DNA from: DASTQL01 sp035462375
GTDB lineage: Bacteria; Actinomycetota; Actinomycetes; Jiangellales; Jiangellaceae
Direction: 5' to 3'
Length of the DNA stretch: 12,167 bases
Assembly (NCBI GenBank): GCA_035462375.1
Contig: DATHUJ010000090.1
Location: 1 to 12,167 of the forward strand
Shown here: positions 6,552-12,167 of the stretch, piece by piece
Layout: each line of letters opens with the position of its first letter
How positions within the stretch are numbered: position 1 is the first letter of the stretch
Program-made: the position numbers and the translations under genes
Notes under the pieces: model-generated
The model's database searches: none
The model's input: the letters and a program-made list of their open reading frames with translations, nothing else
Told to the model about the DNA's origin: nothing

Positions 6552-7975
6552 TGGTCCACGACACCGAGCCCGGCCTCCGCCCGGCTCCCCATGAGACCCC
6601 CGTACGGGACGGGCCTCAGGCTCCTCCCGTACGGGATGAGCCGACGGCAGCCCAGCCCACCCCCGTACGGCAGGAGGCCGGGGAGATCCCGCACGCGTGT
6701 GACCCGGGGGTCGACGCGCCCGGCGGGGTGGCGAGCCCTCCGGCGGTCCCCGGTGACCCGACCGAGGCCGGCAGCGTCCGGACGGCTCGCGAGCCGGACC
6801 GGCGGATCGTCGGGGTCGACATCGCCCGGGGGGTCGCTCTCCTCGGCATGATGGCCGTCCACATCCTGCCGGCGGCGACTGCCGACGGCCGGATGTCGTT
6901 GCCCTGGACGCTGTCCGCGGGCAAGTCCGCGGCCCTCTTCGCCGTTGTCGCAGGTGTCGGCATCGCACTGTCCACGGGTCGGCGCCGCCGTCCGGAGGGG
7001 CGGCGCTGGTCGGCCGCCGCCGCGTCCCTGACGGTCCGCGCGGCGCTGATCGGCCTGATCGGGTTGCTGCTCGGGGCGCTGGTACCGATCCAGGACGCAG
7101 CCGTGATCCTGGCGTACTACGCCGTCCTGTTCGTCCTCGCGATCCCGTTGCTACGGCTGCCCGTGCGCTGGCTGGTGGCTCTCGCCCTGGGCGTCGCCGT
7201 GGCCGTCCCGGTGCTGAGCCACCTCGTCCGTGGCGGGCTCGCGGACTTCGGCGGCACCAACCCGACTCCGGCCGACCTGGTCCAGGCGCCGGGACAGCTG
7301 GCCTCTGAGCTCCTGCTGACAGGGGTCTACCCCGCGCTGCCGTGGATGGCATACATCTGCATCGGCCTGGCCGTCGGGCGGTCACGTCTCTCGCGCGGCG
7401 TGGTCGTGGGGTTCATCGTGGGCGGCACCGCCCTCGCGCTCGCCGCCAGCACGCTGTCCTGGTTCCTGCTGGAGCGCGCGGGCGGGAGCGCCGAGCTGGC
7501 CGAGGTCGCGATGCGGTCGATGACGCTCGAGCAGTACACCGACGTCTTCGTCTGGGGCAGCGACGGTGCGCTGCCGACCACCTCGCCGTGGTGGCTGGCG
7601 GTCGCGGCCCCCCACTCGACCACGCCGCTCGACCTGCTGTTCACCATCGGCGTCGCCCTCGCCGTCCTGGGTGTCGCACTCGTGCTCGGGTGGGTCGCCG
7701 GGCCGCAGCTCCGGCCGCTCGCCGCCGCGGGCAGCATGCCGCTCACCCTCTACACGGCGCACGTCCTGCTGCTCACGGTGCCTGTGCTGCCGGCGGCGCC
7801 CTGGGCCGAATTCCTCGTACAGGTTGTGGGCCTCATCGGCTTCGCGCTGCTGTGGTCCCGGTGGTTCGCCCGCGGACCGCTCGAGCAAGTCCTCTGGTGG
7901 GCCACCGATCCCGTACGGCGGGGGATCGCCGGCCGCCCGCAGCCGTGGGCGCCGCAGCGTCCCGGCGCGGTCTGA
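6551..7975 (+). CDS. Multi-pass membrane protein, DUF418/HGSNAT-like (putative acyltransferase)
   Basis: A 474-residue integral membrane protein. The ATG at 6551 overlaps the synthetase stop as TGATG, and AGGA (6540-6543) lies 7 nt upstream, so the two genes are likely translationally coupled. Residues 1-80 are Pro/Arg/Glu-rich and apparently disordered, with three PVR repeats. The core then begins with RIVGVDIARGVALLGMMAVH (His about 104), the opening signature of the HGSNAT/DUF1624 and DUF418 families. About nine to ten hydrophobic segments follow. Near the end, PLAAAGSMPLTLYTAH (His about 404) and RGPLEQVLWW resemble the DUF418 C-terminus. HGSNAT-type proteins carry acetyl groups across a membrane onto amino sugars; most DUF418 members have no known function. 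In this operon it could acylate or export the synthetase product, which is inference from position only. Confidence 0.8.
   Translation: MVHDTEPGLRPAPHETPVRDGPQAPPVRDEPTAAQPTPVRQEAGEIPHACDPGVDAPGGVASPPAVPGDPTEAGSVRTAREPDRRIVGVDIARGVALLGMMAVHILPAATADGRMSLPWTLSAGKSAALFAVVAGVGIALSTGRRRRPEGRRWSAAAASLTVRAALIGLIGLLLGALVPIQDAAVILAYYAVLFVLAIPLLRLPVRWLVALALGVAVAVPVLSHLVRGGLADFGGTNPTPADLVQAPGQLASELLLTGVYPALPWMAYICIGLAVGRSRLSRGVVVGFIVGGTALALAASTLSWFLLERAGGSAELAEVAMRSMTLEQYTDVFVWGSDGALPTTSPWWLAVAAPHSTTPLDLLFTIGVALAVLGVALVLGWVAGPQLRPLAAAGSMPLTLYTAHVLLLTVPVLPAAPWAEFLVQVVGLIGFALLWSRWFARGPLEQVLWWATDPVRRGIAGRPQPWAPQRPGAV
6599..6670. repeat. Three CCGTACGG palindromes in the acyltransferase N-terminus
   Basis: Copies at 6600-6607, 6627-6634 and 6663-6670 are spaced by 27 and 36 nt, keeping frame. 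Each encodes Pro-Val-Arg (CCC GTA CGG), and the first two extend to the 10-bp palindrome CCCGTACGGG. GTA is an unusual Val codon in such GC-rich DNA, so the DNA motif rather than the peptide may be what is conserved. Confidence 0.8.
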
Positions 7976-7985
7976 GGTCCCGCTG

Positions 7986-8675
7986 GTGGGGCCGCCCTGC
8001 CGCACGTCCGGGCTCGCGCTCGTCTACCGCGGGCCCGCAGCGGAGCCGGGCTGCCCCGAGGCGGTCGCGGCGCTGCTGCGGCGGTCGCGCTGGGACCTCG
8101 ACGTGAGGTACGTCGGGCCGCGCGAGGCCGTGCAGCTGTCGCCCGACGTGGTGGCGCGGGCCGCCGTCTACGCCCAGCCGGGCGGCGGCGAGCTCAGCAG
8201 GGCCTACCGGAAGCTCCGACGGTCCGGTCCGGCAGTGCGAGAGCTCGTCGCCTCCGGCGGCCACTACCTCGGCTTCTGTCTGGGCGGCTACCTGGCCGGC
8301 GAGACGCCGGGCTTCGGGCTGCTCCCGGGGGACACCGACCGCTACATCTCCTCGCCGGGCGCCTCGGTCACCGACGACGCGGACACCGTCGTCGACGTCT
8401 GGTGGGCGGGGCGGTCCCGCCGGGTCTACTTCCAGGACGGCCCGTGGTTCGACCTCGCTCCCACTCGTGGCCCGGCCGAGGTCGTCGCCGTCTACGACAA
8501 CGGCCTGCCGGCAGCGGCAGTAGCCCCGTACGGGCGGGGGGCCGTCGGCGTCGTGGGGCCGCACCCGGAGGCGACGCCCGACTGGTTCGTCGACGGGGGG
8601 CTGCCGGTGCCGGAGCCACTGGCCCTCGACCTCGGCCTGGACCTCGTGGACCGGATGATGACGGCGTGCCGCTGA
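7986..8675 (+). CDS. BPL_N / class I glutamine amidotransferase-like protein
   Basis: A 229-residue protein resembling the N-terminal domain of eukaryotic-type biotin-protein ligase (BPL_N), a member of the class I glutamine amidotransferase fold. It starts at GTG 7986, 10 nt after the previous stop, with GAGGT (7974-7978) 7 nt upstream. Visible marks are LALVYRGP in the first strand, YAQPGGGELSRAY, the nucleophile elbow GGHYLGFCLGGYLAG (Cys about 98), VYFQDGPWF, and GVVGPHPEATPDW (His about 193 and Glu about 195 as candidate triad partners). No biotin-ligase catalytic domain, signal peptide or membrane segment is seen. Standalone bacterial BPL_N proteins have no established reaction; the Cys-His-Glu set allows an amidase or transferase role. 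Its end overlaps the PPTase gene by 10 nt, tying it to the synthetase operon. The family call is fairly firm, the function open. Confidence 0.8.
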   Translation: MGPPCRTSGLALVYRGPAAEPGCPEAVAALLRRSRWDLDVRYVGPREAVQLSPDVVARAAVYAQPGGGELSRAYRKLRRSGPAVRELVASGGHYLGFCLGGYLAGETPGFGLLPGDTDRYISSPGASVTDDADTVVDVWWAGRSRRVYFQDGPWFDLAPTRGPAEVVAVYDNGLPAAAVAPYGRGAVGVVGPHPEATPDWFVDGGLPVPEPLALDLGLDLVDRMMTACR

Positions 8676-9418
8676 GCGGGACCCCGGTCGCCTGCTCGGT
8701 GTGGTGGGCCCGGCCTAGTGCCGAGCCTCGCCTGCTCGCGGTCCTGGACGCCACGGAGCGACAGCAGGCCGCCCGGCTCGCCCGGGACGGAGACCGGGCC
8801 CGGTACGTCACCGCGCACGCCCTGACCCGCCAGGTCCTCGCCCGCCGTGTCGGGGAGGCACCCGCGGTTCTGCGCTTCGACCGGACGTGCGGGCGGTGCG
8901 GCGCCGACCACGGCAAGCCGCGGCTGGTCGGGCCCGGACCGGCGGTGCCGTTCAGCCTGGCGCACACGGGCGAGCGGGTGGTCGTGGCCGTGGCGTCGGA
9001 GGCTGGTCACGAGGTGGTCGCAGGCTCGGTGCAGGTGGGCGTAGACGTGGAGCCCGTCCGCGAGCCGGGTGACCCCGTCCTGTCGGCCGCCGTCGAGATC
9101 CTCGCGCCGGCCGAGCGGGCCGCCTACGCGGACCTGCTGCCTGCGGCCCGCCCGCACGCACTGGCGGTGTGGTGGACCCGCAAGGAGGCCGTGCTCAAGG
9201 CGACGGGGGACGGGCTGGCCGTCCCACCGTCGGAGCTGGTCGTGAGCCTCCCCGACCGGGAGCCCGAGCTGATCGGGTGGGCGGGGCGTGCGCAACCTTC
9301 GGTCGCCCTGTGTGACCTCCGCCCCGGGAACGGGCAGGTCGGGTGTGTCGCGGTCGTCGGCGCCACCTCCGTCCACGTCACGGAGGCGGACGGCGCTGCG
9401 CTGCTGGCCGGCGGGTGA
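8666..9418 (+). CDS. 4'-phosphopantetheinyl transferase, Sfp type
   Basis: A 250-residue Sfp-type phosphopantetheinyl transferase, which moves the phosphopantetheine arm of CoA to a carrier-domain serine. Visible marks are CGRCGADHGKP (about 75-85), FSLAHTG (about 96-102), VGVDVEP with Asp 127 and Glu 129 as Mg2+ ligands, and WTRKEAVLKATGDG with Lys 173, Glu 174 and Lys 178. The length is typical (~220-260). The start is GTG 8666, overlapping the preceding stop by 10 nt with only a weak purine-rich stretch upstream, so translation probably depends on coupling. The frame is open further upstream, but that part is a shadow of the BPL_N gene. The obvious client is the carrier domain of the synthetase in the same operon (Ser about 608). 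Service to other NRPS or PKS carriers in the genome cannot be excluded. Confidence 0.92.
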   Translation: MPLSGTPVACSVWWARPSAEPRLLAVLDATERQQAARLARDGDRARYVTAHALTRQVLARRVGEAPAVLRFDRTCGRCGADHGKPRLVGPGPAVPFSLAHTGERVVVAVASEAGHEVVAGSVQVGVDVEPVREPGDPVLSAAVEILAPAERAAYADLLPAARPHALAVWWTRKEAVLKATGDGLAVPPSELVVSLPDREPELIGWAGRAQPSVALCDLRPGNGQVGCVAVVGATSVHVTEADGAALLAGG

Positions 9419-9479
9419 GCCCGGTCAGGGGCTCGTGCGCGTCGAGCTGCTGCGACGGGCGCGTCCGGAATCTGCCGGT

Positions 9480-9485
9480 TAGCGT
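9480..9485 (+). promoter_or_regulatory. Candidate -10 box (leaderless) for the M1 peptidase
   Basis: TAGCGT fits the actinobacterial TANNNT -10 pattern and ends 7 nt before ATG 9493, the spacing expected when transcription starts at the ATG itself. No clear Shine-Dalgarno lies before this ATG (only GGCGG at 2 nt), which agrees with leaderless expression. No convincing -35 is seen. The 74-nt gap before this gene contrasts with the overlapping genes upstream. Confidence 0.35.
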
Positions 9486-9492
9486 GGCGGCG

Positions 9493-10917
9493 ATGACCAC
9501 CGCCGCCCGTCCCGTCCTCGTCGTCGCGGCGGCGGTCCTGACGCTGGCGGCCTCCTGCGCGCCGGCGGGGGGAGACGTCGACCCGGCGACCCTCGACTGG
9601 CCGGACCCCTCCCCCACCCGGCCGGTCGTCGACCTCACCTTCGACGTGGCCGGGGACCTGCGCTCCGTCGAGGGGACCGAGCGCGTCGACTTCACACCGG
9701 ACCTGGAGGTCTGCGAGCTGGTCTTCCGGGCCTGGCCCAACAAGCCCTTCCTCGCGGAGGCCGGGAGCGCGCTCGAGGTGACCGAGGTCCTCGTGGACTC
9801 GGTCGAGGTGGAGCCTGAGGTCTCGCCCGGCGGTGCGCCCGAGGGCTCGCCCGGCACGCTGGTCGAGGTGCCGCTCCCGGAGTGCGTGGACGCCGGGACC
9901 ACCGTGACCGCCGACCTGCGCTTCACCGTCACGTTGGGCGAGGGTGTCGACGAGCGGGTCGGCACCTCCCGTATGGGAGATGTGGCGTGGTTCGGGACCG
10001 CGTTCCCCCTGCTGGCGTGGGAGGAGGGTCGGGGGTGGGCCCGCGACGAGGCGGTGCCCGTGGTGGGTGAGACGACGACGAGCGAGACCTTCGAGCTGCG
10101 GTCGCTGGAGGTCGTCGCGCCGGAGGGGTACGAGGTCCTCGGCACGGGGTCGCCGGCGGGCGAGGAAGCAGCGGGCGACGGGATGATGCGGCACCGATTC
10201 ACGGCCCCCGCCGTCCGAGACGTCACGGTGACCGTCGGGCGGCTGGACCTGGCGACCCGGGACGTCGGGGACGTGCGGGTGCGCGTCGGGACGCCGGGGT
10301 CCGGGTCCGACGCCGACCCGGAGGTGTGGGCGGAGCAGGTGGCAGAGGCAGTCGAGCGGGTCGGCTCGTGGCTCGGGCCGGTCCCGTACCCGGACGTGTG
10401 GGTGAGCGTGCTGCCGGACCAGACGGACGGCATCGAGTTCCCGGGAGCGGTGCAGTTCGGCGACGTGTCGCCCGTCGAGGAGTCGTGGCTGGTGACGCAC
10501 GAGGTGGCCCACCTGTGGTTCTACGGGCTGGTGGGCAACAACCAGGCGCGGGACCCGTGGCTGGACGAGGCCCTCGCGACCTTCGTCCAGATGGTCACCG
10601 ACCCGGAGGGTGGGGGGCCGTCGCCGAACCGAGGCGAGTCGTACCTCGGCGAGGTGGGGCAGCCGATGGACCACTGGCTGGACTACCGGCGGCCGAGCAC
10701 GGCCTACGTACGAGGGGTCTACCTCGCGGGCGGTGCGGCGCTGCTGGAGGCGCGGGCACGGGCCGGGGCCGAGGCCTTCGACGAGGCGCTGCGGGGCTAC
10801 CTGCGGGACAACGCGCACCGGGTGGCGACGCCTGAGGACGTCGAGGCGGCCTTCGCGGAGCTGCCCGAGGTGCTGGAGGTGCTGCGGGACGCGGGAGCGC
10901 TGGAGGGCGGGCGGTAG
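9493..10917 (+). CDS. Lipoprotein M1-family (gluzincin) metallopeptidase
   Basis: A 474-residue predicted surface lipoprotein. The first 22 residues form a signal peptide ending in the lipobox LAASC (Cys 22). A beta-rich region follows (about 45-265), then the M1 catalytic domain with HEVAH (His 336, Glu 337, His 340) and the third zinc ligand Glu 359, exactly 18 residues after the second His. GIEFPGAVQF (about 313-322) sits where M1 enzymes have their GxMEN-type substrate loop; Tyr 405 or Tyr 410 is the likely transition-state Tyr. It is much shorter than PepN (~870), lacking the C-terminal helical domain. ATG 9493 is chosen because it gives a proper lipoprotein signal; the open frame back to 9343 runs inside the PPTase gene. 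M1 aminopeptidases have, as I recall, been reported to degrade epsilon-poly-lysine in Streptomyces albulus (Pld), so a product-trimming or protective role is plausible inference. Confidence 0.88.
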   Translation: MTTAARPVLVVAAAVLTLAASCAPAGGDVDPATLDWPDPSPTRPVVDLTFDVAGDLRSVEGTERVDFTPDLEVCELVFRAWPNKPFLAEAGSALEVTEVLVDSVEVEPEVSPGGAPEGSPGTLVEVPLPECVDAGTTVTADLRFTVTLGEGVDERVGTSRMGDVAWFGTAFPLLAWEEGRGWARDEAVPVVGETTTSETFELRSLEVVAPEGYEVLGTGSPAGEEAAGDGMMRHRFTAPAVRDVTVTVGRLDLATRDVGDVRVRVGTPGSGSDADPEVWAEQVAEAVERVGSWLGPVPYPDVWVSVLPDQTDGIEFPGAVQFGDVSPVEESWLVTHEVAHLWFYGLVGNNQARDPWLDEALATFVQMVTDPEGGGPSPNRGESYLGEVGQPMDHWLDYRRPSTAYVRGVYLAGGAALLEARARAGAEAFDEALRGYLRDNAHRVATPEDVEAAFAELPEVLEVLRDAGALEGGR

Positions 10918-10918
10918 T

Positions 10919-10948
10919 CCCGGCCGTCGGGGTCAACGATCGGCCGGG
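10919..10948. terminator. Hairpin between convergent genes
   Basis: CCCGGCCG (10919-10926) and CGGCCGGG (10941-10948) form a perfect 8-bp G/C stem around a 14-nt loop. It starts 2 nt after the M1 peptidase stop and covers the last codons of the minus-strand lipoprotein gene, whose stop is in the loop. The position suits a two-way terminator; there is no T-run, as is common in high-GC actinobacteria. Confidence 0.5.
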
Positions 10949-11718
10949 CTCACGTCGTACCGGCCGTCGTAGGCGTCGATGAGCCAGCGCGGGCCGGAGT
11001 CCTCGTCGGACGGGACAAGCCAGTAGGCCATGTCCTTGTCGACGTCGATCCGGAACGGGCGGCCGTCCTCCTGGAACTCCAGCGTGGCCAGGTGGCGGAA
11101 GGTGATCTCCAGCTGGGGCCGTCCTCCGGGGTCGGCGGGCGCCGTCTCGACGCGCGGCTCGACGATCCGTTCGGCGACCACCGGTGAGCCGTCGTCGGGC
11201 ACCGCCCAGGTCTCGGGGCCCCAACCGTGGAACTGCATGACGCGGACCGCTTCCTGGGCCGCCGGGTCCCCTGTGGCAGCGCGAGCGACCTGCACGGCCC
11301 AGGTCTCGGCGAGGTCGGGGGTGAACTGCGCGGGGACGGCGGAGCGGAGCTCGTCGGCCGGGAAGTCGCGGTCCTGCGGATCGAGCAGGTCGTCGCGGAA
11401 GGCGTGGGCGAGGGCGAAGTCCGTCAGCTCGCGGTAGGCCTCGTCCACGGCATCCTGCCCGTGGACCTCGACCACCTCGGGCCCCGTCGCCGGCTGCTCG
11501 ACGAAGACCTCGGGGGTCACCTCAGCCGGGTCGGTGGTCACGCCGCAGGCACCGAGGAGAGCGGCCGCAAGGACGACGGCCAGGGTGCGGCGGGCGATGC
11601 CCGGGCTGCTGGGGCGGCCGGCGAGTGTAGGGCTCGCTTCGGCCGGGCGGAACCAAGGGCGACGCCGCACACGAGGACGCCGCACCCGGTGGTCGCGCGG
11701 CACGCGGCGCCCCAGCAC
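10933..11718 (-). CDS. Uncharacterised predicted lipoprotein
   Basis: I do not recognise a named family. From GTG 11718 it is a 261-residue protein. A hydrophobic stretch preceded by ARRT leads to the lipobox LLGAC (Cys about 58), so it is probably lipid-anchored outside the membrane. The mature part (~200 residues) is acidic, with helices followed by apparent beta-strands (PQLEITFRHLATLEF, MAYWLVPSDE, RWLIDAYDGRYDV); the closing pattern recalls NTF2-like actinobacterial lipoproteins, but this is weak. The start is uncertain: ATG 11757 has no ribosome binding site, while GTG 11718 has GGGGAG 5 nt upstream. Both leave an unusually long Arg/Pro-rich stretch before the signal core, and GTG 11703, 11685 or 11670 remain possible. 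It converges on the M1 peptidase with 15 nt between the stops, so it is not part of that operon. Confidence 0.75.
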   Translation of the reverse strand: MLGRRVPRDHRVRRPRVRRRPWFRPAEASPTLAGRPSSPGIARRTLAVVLAAALLGACGVTTDPAEVTPEVFVEQPATGPEVVEVHGQDAVDEAYRELTDFALAHAFRDDLLDPQDRDFPADELRSAVPAQFTPDLAETWAVQVARAATGDPAAQEAVRVMQFHGWGPETWAVPDDGSPVVAERIVEPRVETAPADPGGRPQLEITFRHLATLEFQEDGRPFRIDVDKDMAYWLVPSDEDSGPRWLIDAYDGRYDVSPADR

Positions 11719-11867
11719 AGCCTCTCCCCACCCTGTCTCCCTGATGCTCTCGCGCATACCCGGCGAAGCGACCGGCCAACCCGTCGGAGGGTGGCGGGCC
11801 CGTCACGGCTGGGCCGCGGTCCGAGATCACCATGCGGCTGCGGTGCCGTCGACCGGGATCCCCGCCC

Positions 11868-11916
11868 CACGGTGATCAGTCGTCGCCCAGGGGGGAGCAC
11901 GGGCAAGATCACCGTG
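11868..11916. repeat. 10-bp perfect inverted repeat
   Basis: CACGGTGATC (11868-11877) and its exact reverse complement GATCACCGTG (11907-11916) are separated by 29 nt. The arms could form a long-loop hairpin in the ctaF 3' trailer, or two half-sites for a regulator of the lipoprotein gene. The centre-to-centre distance of 39 nt is long for a single dimer site. Function unknown. Confidence 0.7.
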
Positions 11917-12006
11917 AGCCGCTGACGCCGCCGACCGGGACCGGCGGGCGGCCGGCCGGACGGGCACGCACGGGGCGCGGACTCCTGGCCCGGGACCGTT
12001 AGGCGG

Positions 12007-12025
12007 CTGCCGTGATCAGTGGCAG
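12007..12025 (-). terminator. Possible short terminator hairpin after ctaF
   Basis: CTGCC (12007-12011) pairs with GGCAG (12021-12025), with two further G-T wobbles possible inside. It lies a few bases downstream of the ctaF stop on the minus strand. The stem is short and has no T-run, so support is weak. Confidence 0.25.
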
Positions 12026-12028
12026 GGG

Positions 12029-12167
12029 TCAGTGGGCGTGCTCGCCGCGGTAGTACTCGAAGACGAAGCCCAGCACCGCGACGGTGGCCATGGCCATGCC
12101 GATCAGGAAGAGCCACCAGCCGAAGACCAGGCCGAGGAAGACGACGGCGCCCGACAGCGCCACGGCC
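12029..12167 (-). CDS. ctaF: Cytochrome c oxidase subunit IV (CtaF), C-terminal end
   Basis: The frame enters from the right edge and ends at a TGA (12029-12031, minus strand), showing 46 C-terminal residues. They form two closely spaced hydrophobic segments, SGAVVFLGLVFGWWLFLIG and MAMATVAVLGFVFEYY, and end in FEYYRGEHAH, the typical ending of the small actinobacterial subunit IV of the aa3-type cytochrome c oxidase. The protein is an integral membrane subunit of the respiratory bcc-aa3 system; its start and N-terminal half are outside the window. The ctaC/ctaD genes would be expected further right. The call rests on the characteristic tail, since the rest is missing. It marks a switch to core respiratory genes at this edge of the window. 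Confidence 0.85.
   Translation of the reverse strand, partial: AVALSGAVVFLGLVFGWWLFLIGMAMATVAVLGFVFEYYRGEHAH

Larger units (their letters stand above)
11719..12028. other. Intergenic region with repeated GTGATC motifs
   Basis: This is the longest stretch without a convincing gene, lying downstream of ctaF and upstream of the minus-strand lipoprotein gene. If that gene starts at ATG 11757, the region shrinks to 11758-12028. It holds four GTGATC-type motifs: GATCACC at 11825-11831, CACGGTGATC at 11868-11877, GATCACCG at 11907-11914 and CCGTGATCAG at 12010-12019. Open frames crossing it lack domain signatures and ribosome binding sites. A promoter for the lipoprotein gene is expected here, but I could not pick one with confidence. 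No tRNA or riboswitch fold was recognised. Confidence 0.6.

Noticed and set aside
5301..7385. Minus-strand open frame of 694 codons opposite the synthetase and membrane protein genes
   Set aside because: Its translation is Arg/Gly/Pro-rich without domain motifs, and the opposite strand has unambiguous NRPS and membrane motifs. Long antisense frames are normal at this GC content.
9124..10818. Minus-strand open frame of 564 codons opposite the PPTase and M1 peptidase genes
   Set aside because: No recognisable domain; the plus strand carries the HExxH zinc site, lipobox and PPTase motifs.
11227..11925. Plus-strand open frame of 232 codons opposite the lipoprotein gene and in the intergenic region
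   Set aside because: No motif or ribosome binding site; the minus strand has a signal peptide and lipobox.
1..12167. CRISPR arrays, insertion sequences, tRNA or rRNA genes
   Set aside because: No spaced direct repeats, transposase motifs, terminal inverted repeats or tRNA cloverleaf were recognised on either strand.

Overview
The window is very GC-rich (roughly 73% by eye) and gene-dense, with frequent GTG starts and strong G/C third-position codon use. Together with the actinobacterial-type cytochrome c oxidase subunit IV (CtaF) tail at the right edge and the Pls-type synthetase in the middle, this points to a high-GC actinobacterium. A Nocardioidaceae-like or related soil lineage is possible, but the genus cannot be fixed from the sequence.

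Layout: (1) 1-2280, plus strand: the 3' end of a CAP-domain (SCP-like) protein gene, a dienelactone-hydrolase-family gene starting 1 nt after it, and a short MgtE-type divalent-cation transporter gene. (2) 2281-2378: a short intergenic stretch with a possible terminator hairpin and the ribosome binding site of the next gene. (3) 2379-9418, plus strand: the core of the window, a tightly packed four-gene block. It holds a ~1390-residue Pls/PosA-type NRPS-like synthetase (adenylation, carrier, then three repeats of a transmembrane pair plus a left-handed beta-helix domain), a multi-pass DUF418/HGSNAT-like membrane protein whose ATG overlaps the synthetase stop, a BPL_N/class I glutamine-amidotransferase-like protein, and an Sfp-type phosphopantetheinyl transferase overlapping it by 10 nt. 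(4) 9493-10917, plus strand: a predicted lipoprotein M1-family metallopeptidase with an intact HExxH-x18-E zinc site, possibly with its own leaderless promoter. (5) 10919-10948: a hairpin between convergent genes. (6) 10933-11718, minus strand: an uncharacterised predicted lipoprotein. (7) 11719-12028: the longest gene-free stretch, with repeated GTGATC motifs and an inverted repeat. (8) 12029-12167, minus strand: the C-terminus of CtaF.

How the genes may work together (inference): the synthetase has the architecture of epsilon-poly-L-lysine synthetase (Pls) and poly-ornithine synthetase (PosA), which make isopeptide-linked homopolymers of basic amino acids without a classical condensation or thioesterase domain. 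The PPTase would convert its carrier domain to the holo form. The DUF418/HGSNAT-like protein is a candidate transmembrane acyl-group transferase or exporter acting on the product. The surface M1 peptidase is a candidate for trimming or degrading the polymer, a role assigned to M1-type enzymes in known poly-lysine producers. The BPL_N-like protein has no assigned role. The product cannot be read from the sequence, but the predicted binding pocket carries a Glu at position 239, compatible with an amine-bearing substrate.
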